NCBI RefSeq assembly: GCF_022496765.1
Contig: NZ_VANV01000012.1
Span: forward strand, 1-64,000
Direction: 5' to 3'
Length of the DNA: 64,000 bases
Source of the DNA: Acidaminobacter sp. JC074
GTDB lineage: Bacteria > Bacillota > Clostridia > Peptostreptococcales > Acidaminobacteraceae
This document shows positions 25,094-33,628 of the stretch, piece after piece. Every line of letters starts with the position of its first letter. Within the stretch, counting starts at the first letter, position 1. Both the position numbers and the translations under genes were made by a program. The notes under the pieces are model-generated. The model ran no database searches. It was not told the DNA's origin and saw only the letters and a program-made list of their open reading frames with translations.

Positions 25094-26482
25094 ATGATGA
25101 GATCAATGTACTCTGGTGTTTCAGGTTTACAAGTACACCAGGTAAAAATGGATATTATAGGTAACAACATTGCGAATGTTAACACGGTTGGATTTAAAGG
25201 TTCAAAAGTAACATTCCAAGAAGTCTTTTCTCAAACGATTAAAGGTGCTGGTGCACCTCAAGAAGGTCGTGGTGGTACTAACCCTCAACAAGTTGGTTTA
25301 GGTGTTGGTTTATCAGCGATCAACGTTCAACACACAAAGGGATCTACTCAAATCACATCAAATCCTACAGATATTATGATTGATGGTAATGGTTTCTTTG
25401 TCGTTTCTAGTGATGATGAAGGTACGAATAAGTTTTATACAAGAGCGGGTAATTTCTCTTTAGATAAGTTGGGTTACTTGGTTAATCCATCAGGGTTAAA
25501 AGTATTAGATTCTGACTTTAAACCAATTCGTATCAACAAGTCTGACACAATCGAAGCAACTGCTACTTCAGAGATAGAGTTGACTTCAAATATCAATTTC
25601 AATTACGATTCTGACGATGTTCAGGACGACTATTCAATTTATACAACAACAACAGATGTATATGACTCTGTTGGTAATAAGACAACTCTAAGCATTCAGT
25701 TTGGTCAAAAGTTCTCAACCGCGCCTGGTACGGCAGCAGCAGATACAAGAACTTATCGACAAGTGAAGATTAACGCACCAGGTGCATCTGGTGGTGGTTA
25801 TGGTGGCTTATCAGAACCAGGTAATGACACTGCTTATGATGCAACAACAAACCCAGGTGGTCTACAAGACAATATGAAGTATGCCGAGTTTGATAAAGAT
25901 GGTAACTTTGTGCGTTTGATTGAATTAGATGTTGCTGATATTAATGTTACAACAGGTATTGTGACACCTCCTGCAGCACCTACAACAGGTGTGGCAAATC
26001 TAATTATCCAACAAGCGGGTGTTGAAGAAATTAACATTGCAATCGACAATGATACATTTAAAAATGTGACGCATTATTCTCAAACAACTGATATGAAAGC
26101 GACGCCTGTAAATGGTAACTCGGCAGGTGCTTTAGATTCATTTGCAATTTCATCAGCAGGTGAAATCTTCGGAACATACACAAATGGTGAAAGAGCGACT
26201 TTATCAACTGTTGGTTTGGCTGACTTTGACAATGCACCTGGTTTAATGAAAATCGGTGGTAACTTATTTACGGATACACCTAACTCAGGTTCACCTAAAT
26301 TTGGTGTACCAGGTACAGGATCATTTGGTCAATTGGCACCTGGTGCTTTAGAAATGTCAAATGTTGACTTATCACAAGAGTTTACTGATATGATCACAAC
26401 TCAAAGAGGTTTCCAAGCTAATTCTAGAGTTATTACAACAACTGATGAAATGTTACAGGAACTTGTAAACCTTAAGAGATAA
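25094..26482 (+). CDS. flgE: Flagellar hook protein FlgE
   Basis: FlgE polymerises into the flexible hook. The N-terminus has the rod/hook signature NNIANVNTVGFKGSKVTFQE (about 23-42). The C-terminus has the matching heptad region MSNVDLSQEFTDMITTQRGF and ends in TTTDEMLQELVNLKR. The middle domain is Gly/Thr/Pro-rich and variable. The 462-residue length is typical. A strong AGGAGGTC lies upstream. It is followed by 131 bases with a long inverted repeat. Confidence 0.97.
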   Translation: MMRSMYSGVSGLQVHQVKMDIIGNNIANVNTVGFKGSKVTFQEVFSQTIKGAGAPQEGRGGTNPQQVGLGVGLSAINVQHTKGSTQITSNPTDIMIDGNGFFVVSSDDEGTNKFYTRAGNFSLDKLGYLVNPSGLKVLDSDFKPIRINKSDTIEATATSEIELTSNINFNYDSDDVQDDYSIYTTTTDVYDSVGNKTTLSIQFGQKFSTAPGTAAADTRTYRQVKINAPGASGGGYGGLSEPGNDTAYDATTNPGGLQDNMKYAEFDKDGNFVRLIELDVADINVTTGIVTPPAAPTTGVANLIIQQAGVEEINIAIDNDTFKNVTHYSQTTDMKATPVNGNSAGALDSFAISSAGEIFGTYTNGERATLSTVGLADFDNAPGLMKIGGNLFTDTPNSGSPKFGVPGTGSFGQLAPGALEMSNVDLSQEFTDMITTQRGFQANSRVITTTDEMLQELVNLKR

Positions 26483-26542
26483 TAATGTTTTCTCGTAGTT
26501 TAAATGGGATATAAGTTAAATAATAGTTTTCTATGAAATTAA

Positions 26543-26584
26543 CTAGGTGGGTAGTTGTCAATTTGTTGACAACTACTATCCTAG
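26543..26584. repeat. Long inverted repeat between flgE and flbD
   Basis: Nineteen bases (26543-26561, CTAGG...GTAGTTGTCAA) pair with 26566-26584 around a four-base TTTG loop. The inner 11 pairs and the outer 5 are perfect, with two mismatches and one G-U between. No T tract follows on either strand, so this is not a standard terminator. It could set mRNA stability, act in processing between flgE and the stator genes, or bind a protein as DNA. Confidence 0.7.
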
Positions 26585-26596
26585 ATACACGTTGTA

Positions 26597-26605
26597 TAGT
26601 ATAAT
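26597..26605 (+). promoter_or_regulatory. Possible -10 box before flbD-motA
   Basis: A perfect TATAAT (26600-26605) lies 14 bases before flbD, but no -35 is seen at the right distance and the spacing to the start codon is tight. Weak candidate. Confidence 0.25.
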
Positions 26606-26613
26606 GAAATGAG

Positions 26614-26832
26614 ATGAATATGATTCGAGTAACAAGGCTTAACGGCAGCAATTTTTACATAAATGAAGATCACATAGAGTTTATTGAGGAGACCCCGGAT
26701 ACGGTCATTACCTTGAATAACGAAAAGAAATTGGTTGTCAAAGAAAGCATCGAAGAATTGATTGAAGAAATAACTGCATTTAGAAGGAAAGTTTTCCTTG
26801 GAGATACTAGTCATTTAATTAAGGGAGAATAG
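26614..26832 (+). CDS. flbD: Flagellar protein FlbD (SwrD)
   Basis: This is a small protein of the FlbD family. Its B. subtilis member, SwrD, raises motor torque and swarming. The family block IRVTRLNGSNFYINEDHIEFIE is at the start, followed by DTVITLNNEKKLVVKES. Family members usually begin at the second methionine (26620, MIRVTRL), so that may be the true start; the ribosome site is weak for either. It lies three bases before motA, matching a stator-related role. Confidence 0.9.
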   Translation: MNMIRVTRLNGSNFYINEDHIEFIEETPDTVITLNNEKKLVVKESIEELIEEITAFRRKVFLGDTSHLIKGE

Positions 26833-26834
26833 TA

Positions 26835-27620
26835 ATGGATATAGGTTTAATAGCCGGTATAATAGCTGGTATGGGACTGGTTATATTCGGTATCATAACA
26901 GGTGGTACACCGTTTAGCGCATTTATTGATACAGGATCTATCCTAATCGTAATCGGTGGTGGTATAGCTGCGACATTTGTTCAGTATCCACTGGCTGATA
27001 TGTTAGGTATATCGAAGATTTTTATGAAGGCTTTGAAGAATCCTGAGTTCAATACTGGTCAGATTATTGACAAAGTAATTGAACTGGCTAACGTTGCAAG
27101 ACGTGAAGGTTTATTGGCGCTTGAGGAGGCTGTTGACGAAGTAAACGATGAATTCCTTAAGAAGGGCGTAATGTTAATCGTTGATGGTACAGATCCTGAA
27201 ATGGTTAAAAACATCTTAGAAACTGAGTTAACCAACATGGTTGATAGACATGCTAAGGGTAGAGGCATATTTGAAGCGCTTGGTTCATTGATGCCAGCCT
27301 TCGGTATGATCGGTACCTTAGTAGGTCTGGTAGGTATGCTTCAGTCCTTATCTGACCCATCTGCAATCGGTCCTAAGATGGCCGTAGCCTTACTGACAAC
27401 ATTCTATGGTTCTTTATTTGCCAACCTAATTTGGATTCCTATTGCAGGTAAATTACAGATTAAGTCTGATGAAGAAGCATTGGTTAAAGAAGTTATGATT
27501 GAAGGTCTTTTATCAATACAAGCTGGTGAGAATCCTAGAATTATTGAAGAAAAATTGAAGGCATTCTTATCACCATCTGTTAGAAAGACAATAGGAACTC
27601 AAGAAGAGGGTGAAGAATAA
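26835..27620 (+). CDS. motA: Flagellar motor stator protein MotA
   Basis: MotA forms the ion-driven stator with MotB and pushes on FliG. Four membrane segments are visible (about 5-24, 33-52, 150-172, 183-203). The cytoplasmic loop has the typical ARREGLLALEEAVDE (about 88-102), and PAFGMIGTLVGLVGML marks the third helix with its conserved proline. The 261-residue length is normal. GGGAG precedes the ATG. The stop overlaps motB by one base. Confidence 0.96.
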   Translation: MDIGLIAGIIAGMGLVIFGIITGGTPFSAFIDTGSILIVIGGGIAATFVQYPLADMLGISKIFMKALKNPEFNTGQIIDKVIELANVARREGLLALEEAVDEVNDEFLKKGVMLIVDGTDPEMVKNILETELTNMVDRHAKGRGIFEALGSLMPAFGMIGTLVGLVGMLQSLSDPSAIGPKMAVALLTTFYGSLFANLIWIPIAGKLQIKSDEEALVKEVMIEGLLSIQAGENPRIIEEKLKAFLSPSVRKTIGTQEEGEE

Positions 27621-28408
27621 TGGATAAAAAGTGTCCTGAATGTAAAGGCGGCGCGCCCGAGTGGATGGTTACCTATGGTGACCTTGTAACACTTTTGATG
27701 TGTTTCTTCGTACTACTATTTGCATTCTCAGAGATTGACGCTCAAAAGTTTGAAGCGGTTATGCAATCCTTTCAAGGTTCTGCTGGTGTTTTAGAAGGTG
27801 GTAAATCTATTTCAGAAGATCCGCTTGTGTTTGATGCTTCGCCAGAAAACGACACAACACCCGAAACGACAGAAGCCGAAAAATTGGAAGTCATCAATGA
27901 AATTTTGAATCAACTCAAGGGAGAAATTGAAGAGGAATTTGAAAAGAAAGGAATGGTTGGTGAACTTCAATTTGAATTAGAAGCAGATACCTTAAAGATC
28001 ATTTTAGATGACAGTGTTTTATATGATCCTGCTAGTGCTGAACTAAAAGAAGAATCATATGAAGTTTTAACAATTCTTGGTGAAACCTTTAAAAATGAAC
28101 TCTTTGAACTTGGTAACTTTAGAATTGATGGTCATACAGACAATGTACCGATAAATACACTCAGATATCCATCTAACTGGGAATTGTCAACAGCACGTGC
28201 AACAAGCGTCTTAAGATTTTTCAGAGATGAGTTATCCTTTGCAGAAAATAGGTTTGTCATTGCGGGTTATTCAGACACAAGACCTAGAGCTACAAATGAT
28301 ACACCTGAAGGCAGAGCTCAAAACAGACGTGTAGAATTCATAATAGAGAATATAGATTTAGGGAGCACAACGGATGGTGCTGAAACCCCTGTAACAGAAG
28401 GAGAGTAA
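27620..28408 (+). CDS. motB: Flagellar motor stator protein MotB
   Basis: MotB anchors the stator to peptidoglycan and supplies the ion-binding aspartate (TYGDLVTLLMCFFVLLFAFSEID-type helix at about 18-38, conserved aspartate in YGDLV). The C-terminal OmpA-like domain (about 145-250) has NFRIDGHTDNVPI and AENRFVIAGYSDTRP. The N-terminus carries an unusual CPEC pair (residues 4-7). Ion specificity (H+ or Na+) cannot be decided from this reading. The 262-residue length is normal. Confidence 0.95.
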   Translation: MDKKCPECKGGAPEWMVTYGDLVTLLMCFFVLLFAFSEIDAQKFEAVMQSFQGSAGVLEGGKSISEDPLVFDASPENDTTPETTEAEKLEVINEILNQLKGEIEEEFEKKGMVGELQFELEADTLKIILDDSVLYDPASAELKEESYEVLTILGETFKNELFELGNFRIDGHTDNVPINTLRYPSNWELSTARATSVLRFFRDELSFAENRFVIAGYSDTRPRATNDTPEGRAQNRRVEFIIENIDLGSTTDGAETPVTEGE

Positions 28409-28410
28409 AT

Positions 28411-28836
28411 ATGAATAAGATCATCATAATTGCAATAGTTGCTGTGGTACTTATTGGTGGCGGTATTGGTGCATACTTTATGTTTTTCGCCAACTCTGAA
28501 CCATCGGTTGAAGAATTGCCTGAGATCATCCATGATGTAGGTGAGCAGTATACCAATATTCCAGTAGGTGATGAAGCTGGAAATTATAAGATCTTAAAGA
28601 TACAGTTGCAGATCGTTTATACTGATGAAACCTTTACAGAAACTTTCACTAAGAGCAATGCTCAGATTCAAGATTTTGTAAATGGTTACTTTAGAGATAC
28701 AACGCTAGCAACTGTTAACAGAAAAAATGGTAAAGAAAGAATAAAAGAAGAAATAACTGAGCAATTAATAGAGATGTTTGAAACAAATGCTGACAACATC
28801 AAAGGTGTATTGATGCCTCAGTTTATCATACAATAA
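28411..28836 (+). CDS. fliL: Flagellar basal body-associated protein FliL
   Basis: FliL surrounds the stator and supports torque at high load. One N-terminal membrane helix (about 3-26, IIIIAIVAVVLIGGGIGAYF) is followed by an extracytoplasmic stomatin-like domain. The end (KERIKEEITEQLIEMFETN) matches the family. The 141-residue length is typical. It follows motB by two bases. Confidence 0.92.
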   Translation: MNKIIIIAIVAVVLIGGGIGAYFMFFANSEPSVEELPEIIHDVGEQYTNIPVGDEAGNYKILKIQLQIVYTDETFTETFTKSNAQIQDFVNGYFRDTTLATVNRKNGKERIKEEITEQLIEMFETNADNIKGVLMPQFIIQ

Positions 28837-28868
28837 TCATTAGGTAATGAAGAAAGGTGGTGAGGTAA

Positions 28869-29870
28869 ATGTCAGATGTAATGAGTCAAAGTGAAATAGA
28901 TGATCTATTGTCCGCTTTGAATTCTGGTGATGTAGACGTCGCCGAGATACAAGAAGAAAAACAGGAAAAACGTGTTAGAAAATACGACTTCTTAAGACCT
29001 GACAAATTTGCCAAAGAACATCTGAGAACGCTTGAAGTTATTCATGAAAATTTCTCGAGACTTCTTAACAACTTCCTCTCAGGTTACCTTAGAACTTTTA
29101 TTGAAATAGAAGTATTAAATGCAGAGTCTTTGATTTATAGTGAGTTTGCAAATGCGATTTCTAATCCTGCTATACTTGGGATCGTAGATTTTTCACCACT
29201 AGAAGGTCAAGTCATCATAGATGTTTCATCAGACGTTGCATTTACAATGATTGAAAGGGTTCTTGGTGGCGCTGCAGCCTCGACAATGGCTGAAAAAAGG
29301 ACATTAACAGAAATAGAAATGACCTTAATCAGAACCATCATTATGAAATTTATCAATCTACTCAAGGAACCTTGGAGTAATATCATTGAACTTAGACCAA
29401 AACTGGATACGATAGAAACCAACTCACAGTTTGCACAAGTTATATCACCTTCAGAATCAGTAGCCCTGATTACCTTAAGCTTAAAAATAGGTGAAACTGA
29501 AGGTATGATCAACTTATGTTATCCGCATCATGTGTTGGAACCAATCTTATCAAATCTTAGTTCGAAGTTGTGGTTTACAACCACAGGCAAAAAAGATTTA
29601 ACAGATGAAGAAAAAGAAAATTTAGAAAAGCAAGTACAGAAGACGCGCATCGATATGAAAGTTGAACTTGGTAACAGTATGATTACTGTTGGTGAGATGT
29701 TACAACTTTCTAGAGGTGATGTGATTGTGTTAGATAAAAAGGTGTCGGATAGTCTAACTGTTAAGGTAGGTGACAGGCCTAAGTTTACTGGTGTACCTGG
29801 TAAGAAGAACAACAACATTGCAGTTAGAATAACAGAAGTATTTGAGGAAGGAGAGGACTTAGATGGTTGA
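28869..29870 (+). CDS. fliM: Flagellar motor switch protein FliM
   Basis: FliM is the C-ring subunit that carries a CheY-P-binding N-terminal peptide (MSQSEIDDLLSALNSG, residues 5-20). The CheC-like middle domain spans about 45-230 (FDFLRPDKFAKEHLR-type start, GGSMA/AAASTMAEKRTLTEIE) and the C-terminal SpoA domain about 250-325 (MKVELGNSMITVGEMLQLSRGD). The 333-residue length is normal. It overlaps fliY by eight bases. Confidence 0.97.
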   Translation: MSDVMSQSEIDDLLSALNSGDVDVAEIQEEKQEKRVRKYDFLRPDKFAKEHLRTLEVIHENFSRLLNNFLSGYLRTFIEIEVLNAESLIYSEFANAISNPAILGIVDFSPLEGQVIIDVSSDVAFTMIERVLGGAAASTMAEKRTLTEIEMTLIRTIIMKFINLLKEPWSNIIELRPKLDTIETNSQFAQVISPSESVALITLSLKIGETEGMINLCYPHHVLEPILSNLSSKLWFTTTGKKDLTDEEKENLEKQVQKTRIDMKVELGNSMITVGEMLQLSRGDVIVLDKKVSDSLTVKVGDRPKFTGVPGKKNNNIAVRITEVFEEGEDLDG

Positions 29871-31062
29871 TATGCTTTCGCAAGAAGAAATAGATGCACT
29901 ATTGAGCGGTGGCGACGACGATGGTGGCGGTATTGATGAATCGCTTTCTCCAGAAGAAATAGATGCACTCGGTGAAGTCGGTAATATCAGTATGGGGACA
30001 GCGGCAACAACTTTGTTTACGCTCCTAAATCAAAAGGTTACCATCACAACACCAAAAGTTTCAGTAATCACATATGATGAATTGGTAGATTCGTATGTTG
30101 ATCCATGTGTTATAATTAATGTTAGGTATAAAGAAGGTATTGAGGGCGTTAATATCTTGATACTACAAGAATCTGATGTTAAAATAATTACAGACCTGAT
30201 GATGGGGGGAGATGGTACAAATGTATCTGATGAATTAACAGATCTACATTTAAGTGCCATTGGTGAAGCCATGAATCAAATGATTGGTTCATCTTCTACT
30301 TCTTTATCAGAAATGTTAGGAGAAAAAGTAGATATTTCTCCACCTGAACCACAATTTAATAGTTTGAGAGATTTAAACTTTGAAGATGTGGGTATTAATT
30401 CAGAGAACAATGTTGTTCGAATAGCATTTAGGATGACTGTAGGTGATTTGATTGATTCTCAAATCAACCAAGTTATGCCTATAGACGTTGCTAAACAATT
30501 GGTACAAAACTTGATGAACGTTGGAGAAGAAGAAGTAGAAACTCAGCCTGAACCACAGCCTGAACCTACTCCGCAGCCTGAACCGCAACCTGTACAAGAA
30601 CCAGTACAGCAACCGGTACAGCAAGCGCCTCCACAACAACCGGTACAACAAGCACCAATGTACCAACAACCACAGTATCAGCAACCACAATATCAACAAC
30701 CGCAATATCAGCAGCCGCAGTATCAGCAACCGCCGATGCAGAATGTTAATGCTCAGCCGGTCCAATTTGAATCTTTTGATGAAAATAATATGATTTCGGG
30801 GTATAATAATAATATAAATATTATTAAAGATGTCCCATTAGAAATTACAGTGGAACTAGGCCGAACAACAAAACGCATCAGTGAGATTCTAGACTTTGCT
30901 CCTGGCTCAGTAATAGAGTTGGATAAGTTGGTAGGTGAAGCTTTAGATATTTTAGCAAATGGAAAGAAAATTGCTACAGGTGAGGTTGTTGTTGTTGATG
31001 AAAACTATGGTATCAAAATAACAGATATAATTGTACCTGAACAAAGATTAAGCAACATATAG
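29863..31062 (+). CDS. fliY: Flagellar switch / CheY-P phosphatase FliY
   Basis: FliY is a C-ring protein combining a CheC-like CheY-P phosphatase with a FliN-type SpoA domain. The N-terminal peptide LSQEEIDALLSGG is the CheY-P docking site, and a similar LSPEEIDAL follows. Both phosphatase active sites look intact (E and N in LGEVGNISMG and in IGEAMNQMIG, each with a downstream proline). A linker of about 65 residues made of Pro-Glu-Gln repeats (about 225-292) precedes the SpoA domain (ITVELGRTTKRISEILDFAPGSVIELDKL). Its DNA is a perfect-register 15-base tandem repeat. Confidence 0.95.
   Translation: MVDMLSQEEIDALLSGGDDDGGGIDESLSPEEIDALGEVGNISMGTAATTLFTLLNQKVTITTPKVSVITYDELVDSYVDPCVIINVRYKEGIEGVNILILQESDVKIITDLMMGGDGTNVSDELTDLHLSAIGEAMNQMIGSSSTSLSEMLGEKVDISPPEPQFNSLRDLNFEDVGINSENNVVRIAFRMTVGDLIDSQINQVMPIDVAKQLVQNLMNVGEEEVETQPEPQPEPTPQPEPQPVQEPVQQPVQQAPPQQPVQQAPMYQQPQYQQPQYQQPQYQQPQYQQPPMQNVNAQPVQFESFDENNMISGYNNNINIIKDVPLEITVELGRTTKRISEILDFAPGSVIELDKLVGEALDILANGKKIATGEVVVVDENYGIKITDIIVPEQRLSNI
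30661..30735 (+). repeat. 15-base tandem repeat in fliY linker
   Basis: Five consecutive 15-base units (30661, 30676, 30691, 30706, 30721) each encode Tyr-Gln-Gln-Pro-Gln/Pro. They differ mostly at synonymous third positions, so the repeat is coding. Copy number could vary between strains. Confidence 0.9.
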
Positions 31063-31080
31063 TTTAAAGGAGGAAATATT

Positions 31081-31443
31081 ATGGCTAATGGTATATTAGT
31101 TGTTGATGACGCAGCTTTTATGAGAATGATGATTAAGGATGTTTTATCTAAAAACGGTTATGAAATTCTTGGTGAAGCTGAAAATGGACAAAAGGCTATA
31201 GAAAAATACAAAGAATTAAATCCAGACTTAGTCATCATGGACATTACTATGCCTGAGGTTGACGGTATTCAAGCCGTTAAGGAGATTAAGAAGATAGATG
31301 GTAATGCTAAGATTATCATGTGTTCTGCAATGGGTCAGCAGGCAATGGTTATTGAATCTATTCAAGCCGGTGCAAGAGACTTTATTGTTAAGCCTTTCCA
31401 AGCGGATCGTGTTGTAGAAGCTGTCAAAAAGGTTATCGGGTAG
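31081..31443 (+). CDS. cheY: Chemotaxis response regulator CheY
   Basis: CheY is a single receiver domain that, when phosphorylated by CheA, binds FliM and FliY to set rotation. The acidic pair D9-D10 (VVDDAAFMR), phospho-acceptor D54 (VIMDITMPEVDG), the conserved serine (CSAMG) and lysine (FIVKPF) are all present. The 120-residue length is normal. AAAGGAGG precedes the ATG. Confidence 0.96.
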   Translation: MANGILVVDDAAFMRMMIKDVLSKNGYEILGEAENGQKAIEKYKELNPDLVIMDITMPEVDGIQAVKEIKKIDGNAKIIMCSAMGQQAMVIESIQAGARDFIVKPFQADRVVEAVKKVIG

Positions 31444-31451
31444 TACTTATA

Positions 31452-31805
31452 ATGAGTTTTCTAACTCTGAGTATGATCTCAACACCAAATATAGGATCAA
31501 GTTATTATCTTGTCATTTTATCATTGGCTATGTTTATTGCCCTTGCTTATATAACGACTGTGCTTTTAAAGCGCTCACGTTATGTTGGCAGGGGTAGAAA
31601 TATTCATGTTATAGAACGTTTCTATTTGGCTTCTGATAAGATACTTCTTATTGTACAGGTTGGAAGCGAGTACTATTTTATGTCTTATGATAAGAATGGT
31701 ATGAAGATGATGGATAAACTTGAAAATTTTACACCAACAATACAAGAACAGACACAAACAAAGTTTTCAGATTTACTCTCTAGCAAGATGAACAAGGATA
31801 AGTAA
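31452..31805 (+). CDS. fliO: Flagellar export protein FliO
   Basis: FliO assists assembly of the FliP-FliR export gate. It is a 117-residue protein with one membrane helix (about 19-38, YYLVILSLAMFIALAYITTV) and a small cytoplasmic domain typical of the family (GRGRNIHVIERFYLASDKILLIVQVGSEYYFM-like, about 50-80). The ribosome site is weak; ATG at 31452 is used, with a later ATG at 31473 as an alternative. Its position before fliP supports the call. Confidence 0.85.
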   Translation: MSFLTLSMISTPNIGSSYYLVILSLAMFIALAYITTVLLKRSRYVGRGRNIHVIERFYLASDKILLIVQVGSEYYFMSYDKNGMKMMDKLENFTPTIQEQTQTKFSDLLSSKMNKDK

Positions 31806-31806
31806 T

Positions 31807-32577
31807 ATGGTGTTATTTAAGGGAAAAAGAAAATACGCATTGTCATTTATTTTGATTCTAATGTTGTTATTTACTGCGTCTACTGCTTATGCAACGGATA
31901 CGGATACAGTAATACCAAGCATTGAAGTGAACTTTGGTCAGGACGGTGACAATGTAGCATCAAGTATCCAAATACTTGTGCTGATAACAATTCTGTCTTT
32001 GGCGCCATCAATTCTTATAATGATGACGTCTTTTACTAGGTTTATAATTGTTTTTTCGTTTTTAAGAAGGGCAATTTCATTACAGTCGACACCACCTAAT
32101 CAGGTACTCATTGCGTTATCACTATTTATGACGTTCTTTGTAATGACACCTGTTTTTTCTGATGTCATCGATAATGCATATGAACCCTATGTAAACCAAG
32201 AAATCTCGCAAGAAGAAGCTATAGACAATGCTGTTGCACCTATGAAGGAGTTCATGCTTAGACAAACGCGTGAAGAGGATTTGGCTTTGTTTGTAGATAT
32301 GTCTGAAGGTCCTCAGTATGAAACACTAGAGGAGATTCCTATTACCACAGTTATTCCTGCTTTTTTGATCAGTGAAATTAAAACTGGATTTGAAATTGGC
32401 TTTATCTTATTCATTCCATTCATAGTGATTGATATGGTTGTCGCCTCAACCCTGATGTCTCTGGGGATGATGATGTTGCCACCGGTAATGATTTCATTAC
32501 CATTCAAAGTATTGTTATTCATAATGGTCGATGGTTGGAACCTGTTGGTAGAACAAATGTTGATGTCGATAAAATAA
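31807..32577 (+). CDS. fliP: Flagellar export gate protein FliP
   Basis: FliP is the main subunit of the export gate pore. A signal peptide (about 1-30, ending in TAYA) is followed by four membrane helices with the family motifs SLAPSILIMMTSFTRFIIVFS and LMSLGMMMLPPVMISLPFK. The 256-residue length is normal. It follows fliO by one base. Confidence 0.97.
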   Translation: MVLFKGKRKYALSFILILMLLFTASTAYATDTDTVIPSIEVNFGQDGDNVASSIQILVLITILSLAPSILIMMTSFTRFIIVFSFLRRAISLQSTPPNQVLIALSLFMTFFVMTPVFSDVIDNAYEPYVNQEISQEEAIDNAVAPMKEFMLRQTREEDLALFVDMSEGPQYETLEEIPITTVIPAFLISEIKTGFEIGFILFIPFIVIDMVVASTLMSLGMMMLPPVMISLPFKVLLFIMVDGWNLLVEQMLMSIK

Positions 32578-32586
32578 GGTGATGGT

Positions 32587-32856
32587 ATGACGGAAAGTTA
32601 TGTAGCAGATATATTTTCAAATGCAATATATCATATATTAATAACAGCGGCACCCATGCTTTTGGCTGCCCTTATAGTAGGTTTGGTCATATCAATCTTT
32701 CAAGCGACGACACAAATTCAAGAGCAAACGCTATCCTTTGTACCTAAAGTACTGGCTATTTTCTTGGTACTTATGATTGCTGGGCCTTGGCTTTTAAGAA
32801 CCTTGATGGATTTCACCTTAAACTTATTCAACGACATCCCTAACATAATTAAGTAG
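32587..32856 (+). CDS. fliQ: Flagellar export gate protein FliQ
   Basis: FliQ is an 89-residue, two-helix membrane protein of the export gate. The family stretch PMLLAALIVGLVISIFQATTQ-type (about 18-38) and QEQTLSFVPK are present. AAGGTGATGG precedes the start. Confidence 0.96.
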   Translation: MTESYVADIFSNAIYHILITAAPMLLAALIVGLVISIFQATTQIQEQTLSFVPKVLAIFLVLMIAGPWLLRTLMDFTLNLFNDIPNIIK

Positions 32857-32863
32857 GTTTCTG

Positions 32864-33628
32864 ATGTTTTTCTATGAATATGTTGTTGTCATTGTATTAG
32901 TCTTTACACGAATCGCTGCTATGTTCAGCATTATTCCTATTTTCGGCGCTAGAAATACACCCATGACCACAAAAGTTGGGTTAGTGTTTTTTATCAGTCT
33001 TATTTTTGTACCTTTGCAAATAGGCAATCTCGACATTCAAGCAGATACTTTTTTAGAGTATGGCGCTTTGATAGTCAATGAGTCTATCATCGGTTTTTCC
33101 ATAGGCCTGATAACGCTGATAATTTTGAATGTCTTTTACTTGGCGGGTTCTTTAGTGGATAGAAACATTGGTTTTGCCATGGTATCTGTTGTTTCTGCTC
33201 AGGATGAATCACAATTACCGGTATCAGCCAATTTGTATTACATATTTGCATTAATGATTTTTATTGTAACAAATGTCCATCATGAACTCATTAGGGCTAT
33301 AGCCATGAGCTATGAGACCATGCCAATTGGTTCTTCGCCCATATTGAGACTGATCACATTTGATTACGTTGACCTGCTTCATTATACCTTTGAAATGGGT
33401 TTTAAAATGGCGGCACCATTTATTTTGACGGTTCTTATAGCCAACTTACTGCTTGGTTTACTGTCAAAAGCTATGCCAGGTATGAACGTGTTCATGATAG
33501 GTATGCCTCTGAAAATTTTAGTTGGTTTATTCCTATTTACACTTTTGATGCCACTATATCCAGACTTCATCATGGAGATATTTAATGAAATGATGAGACA
33601 TATTTATCGACTGATAGGGATTGGTTAA
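32864..33628 (+). CDS. fliR: Flagellar export gate protein FliR
   Basis: FliR closes the export gate and contacts FlhB. About six membrane helices are visible, with family motifs RIAAMFSIIPIFGARNTP (about 13-30) and LLSKAMPGMNVFMIGMPLKI. The 254-residue length is normal. It ends one base into flhB, implying coupled translation. Confidence 0.96.
   Translation: MFFYEYVVVIVLVFTRIAAMFSIIPIFGARNTPMTTKVGLVFFISLIFVPLQIGNLDIQADTFLEYGALIVNESIIGFSIGLITLIILNVFYLAGSLVDRNIGFAMVSVVSAQDESQLPVSANLYYIFALMIFIVTNVHHELIRAIAMSYETMPIGSSPILRLITFDYVDLLHYTFEMGFKMAAPFILTVLIANLLLGLLSKAMPGMNVFMIGMPLKILVGLFLFTLLMPLYPDFIMEIFNEMMRHIYRLIGIG

Noticed and set aside
26543..26584. Rho-independent terminator after flgE
   Set aside because: The hairpin is strong, but no T tract follows on either strand.
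30661..30735. Short tandem repeats resembling a CRISPR array
   Set aside because: Units are directly adjacent without spacers and encode an in-frame Pro/Gln linker of fliY.
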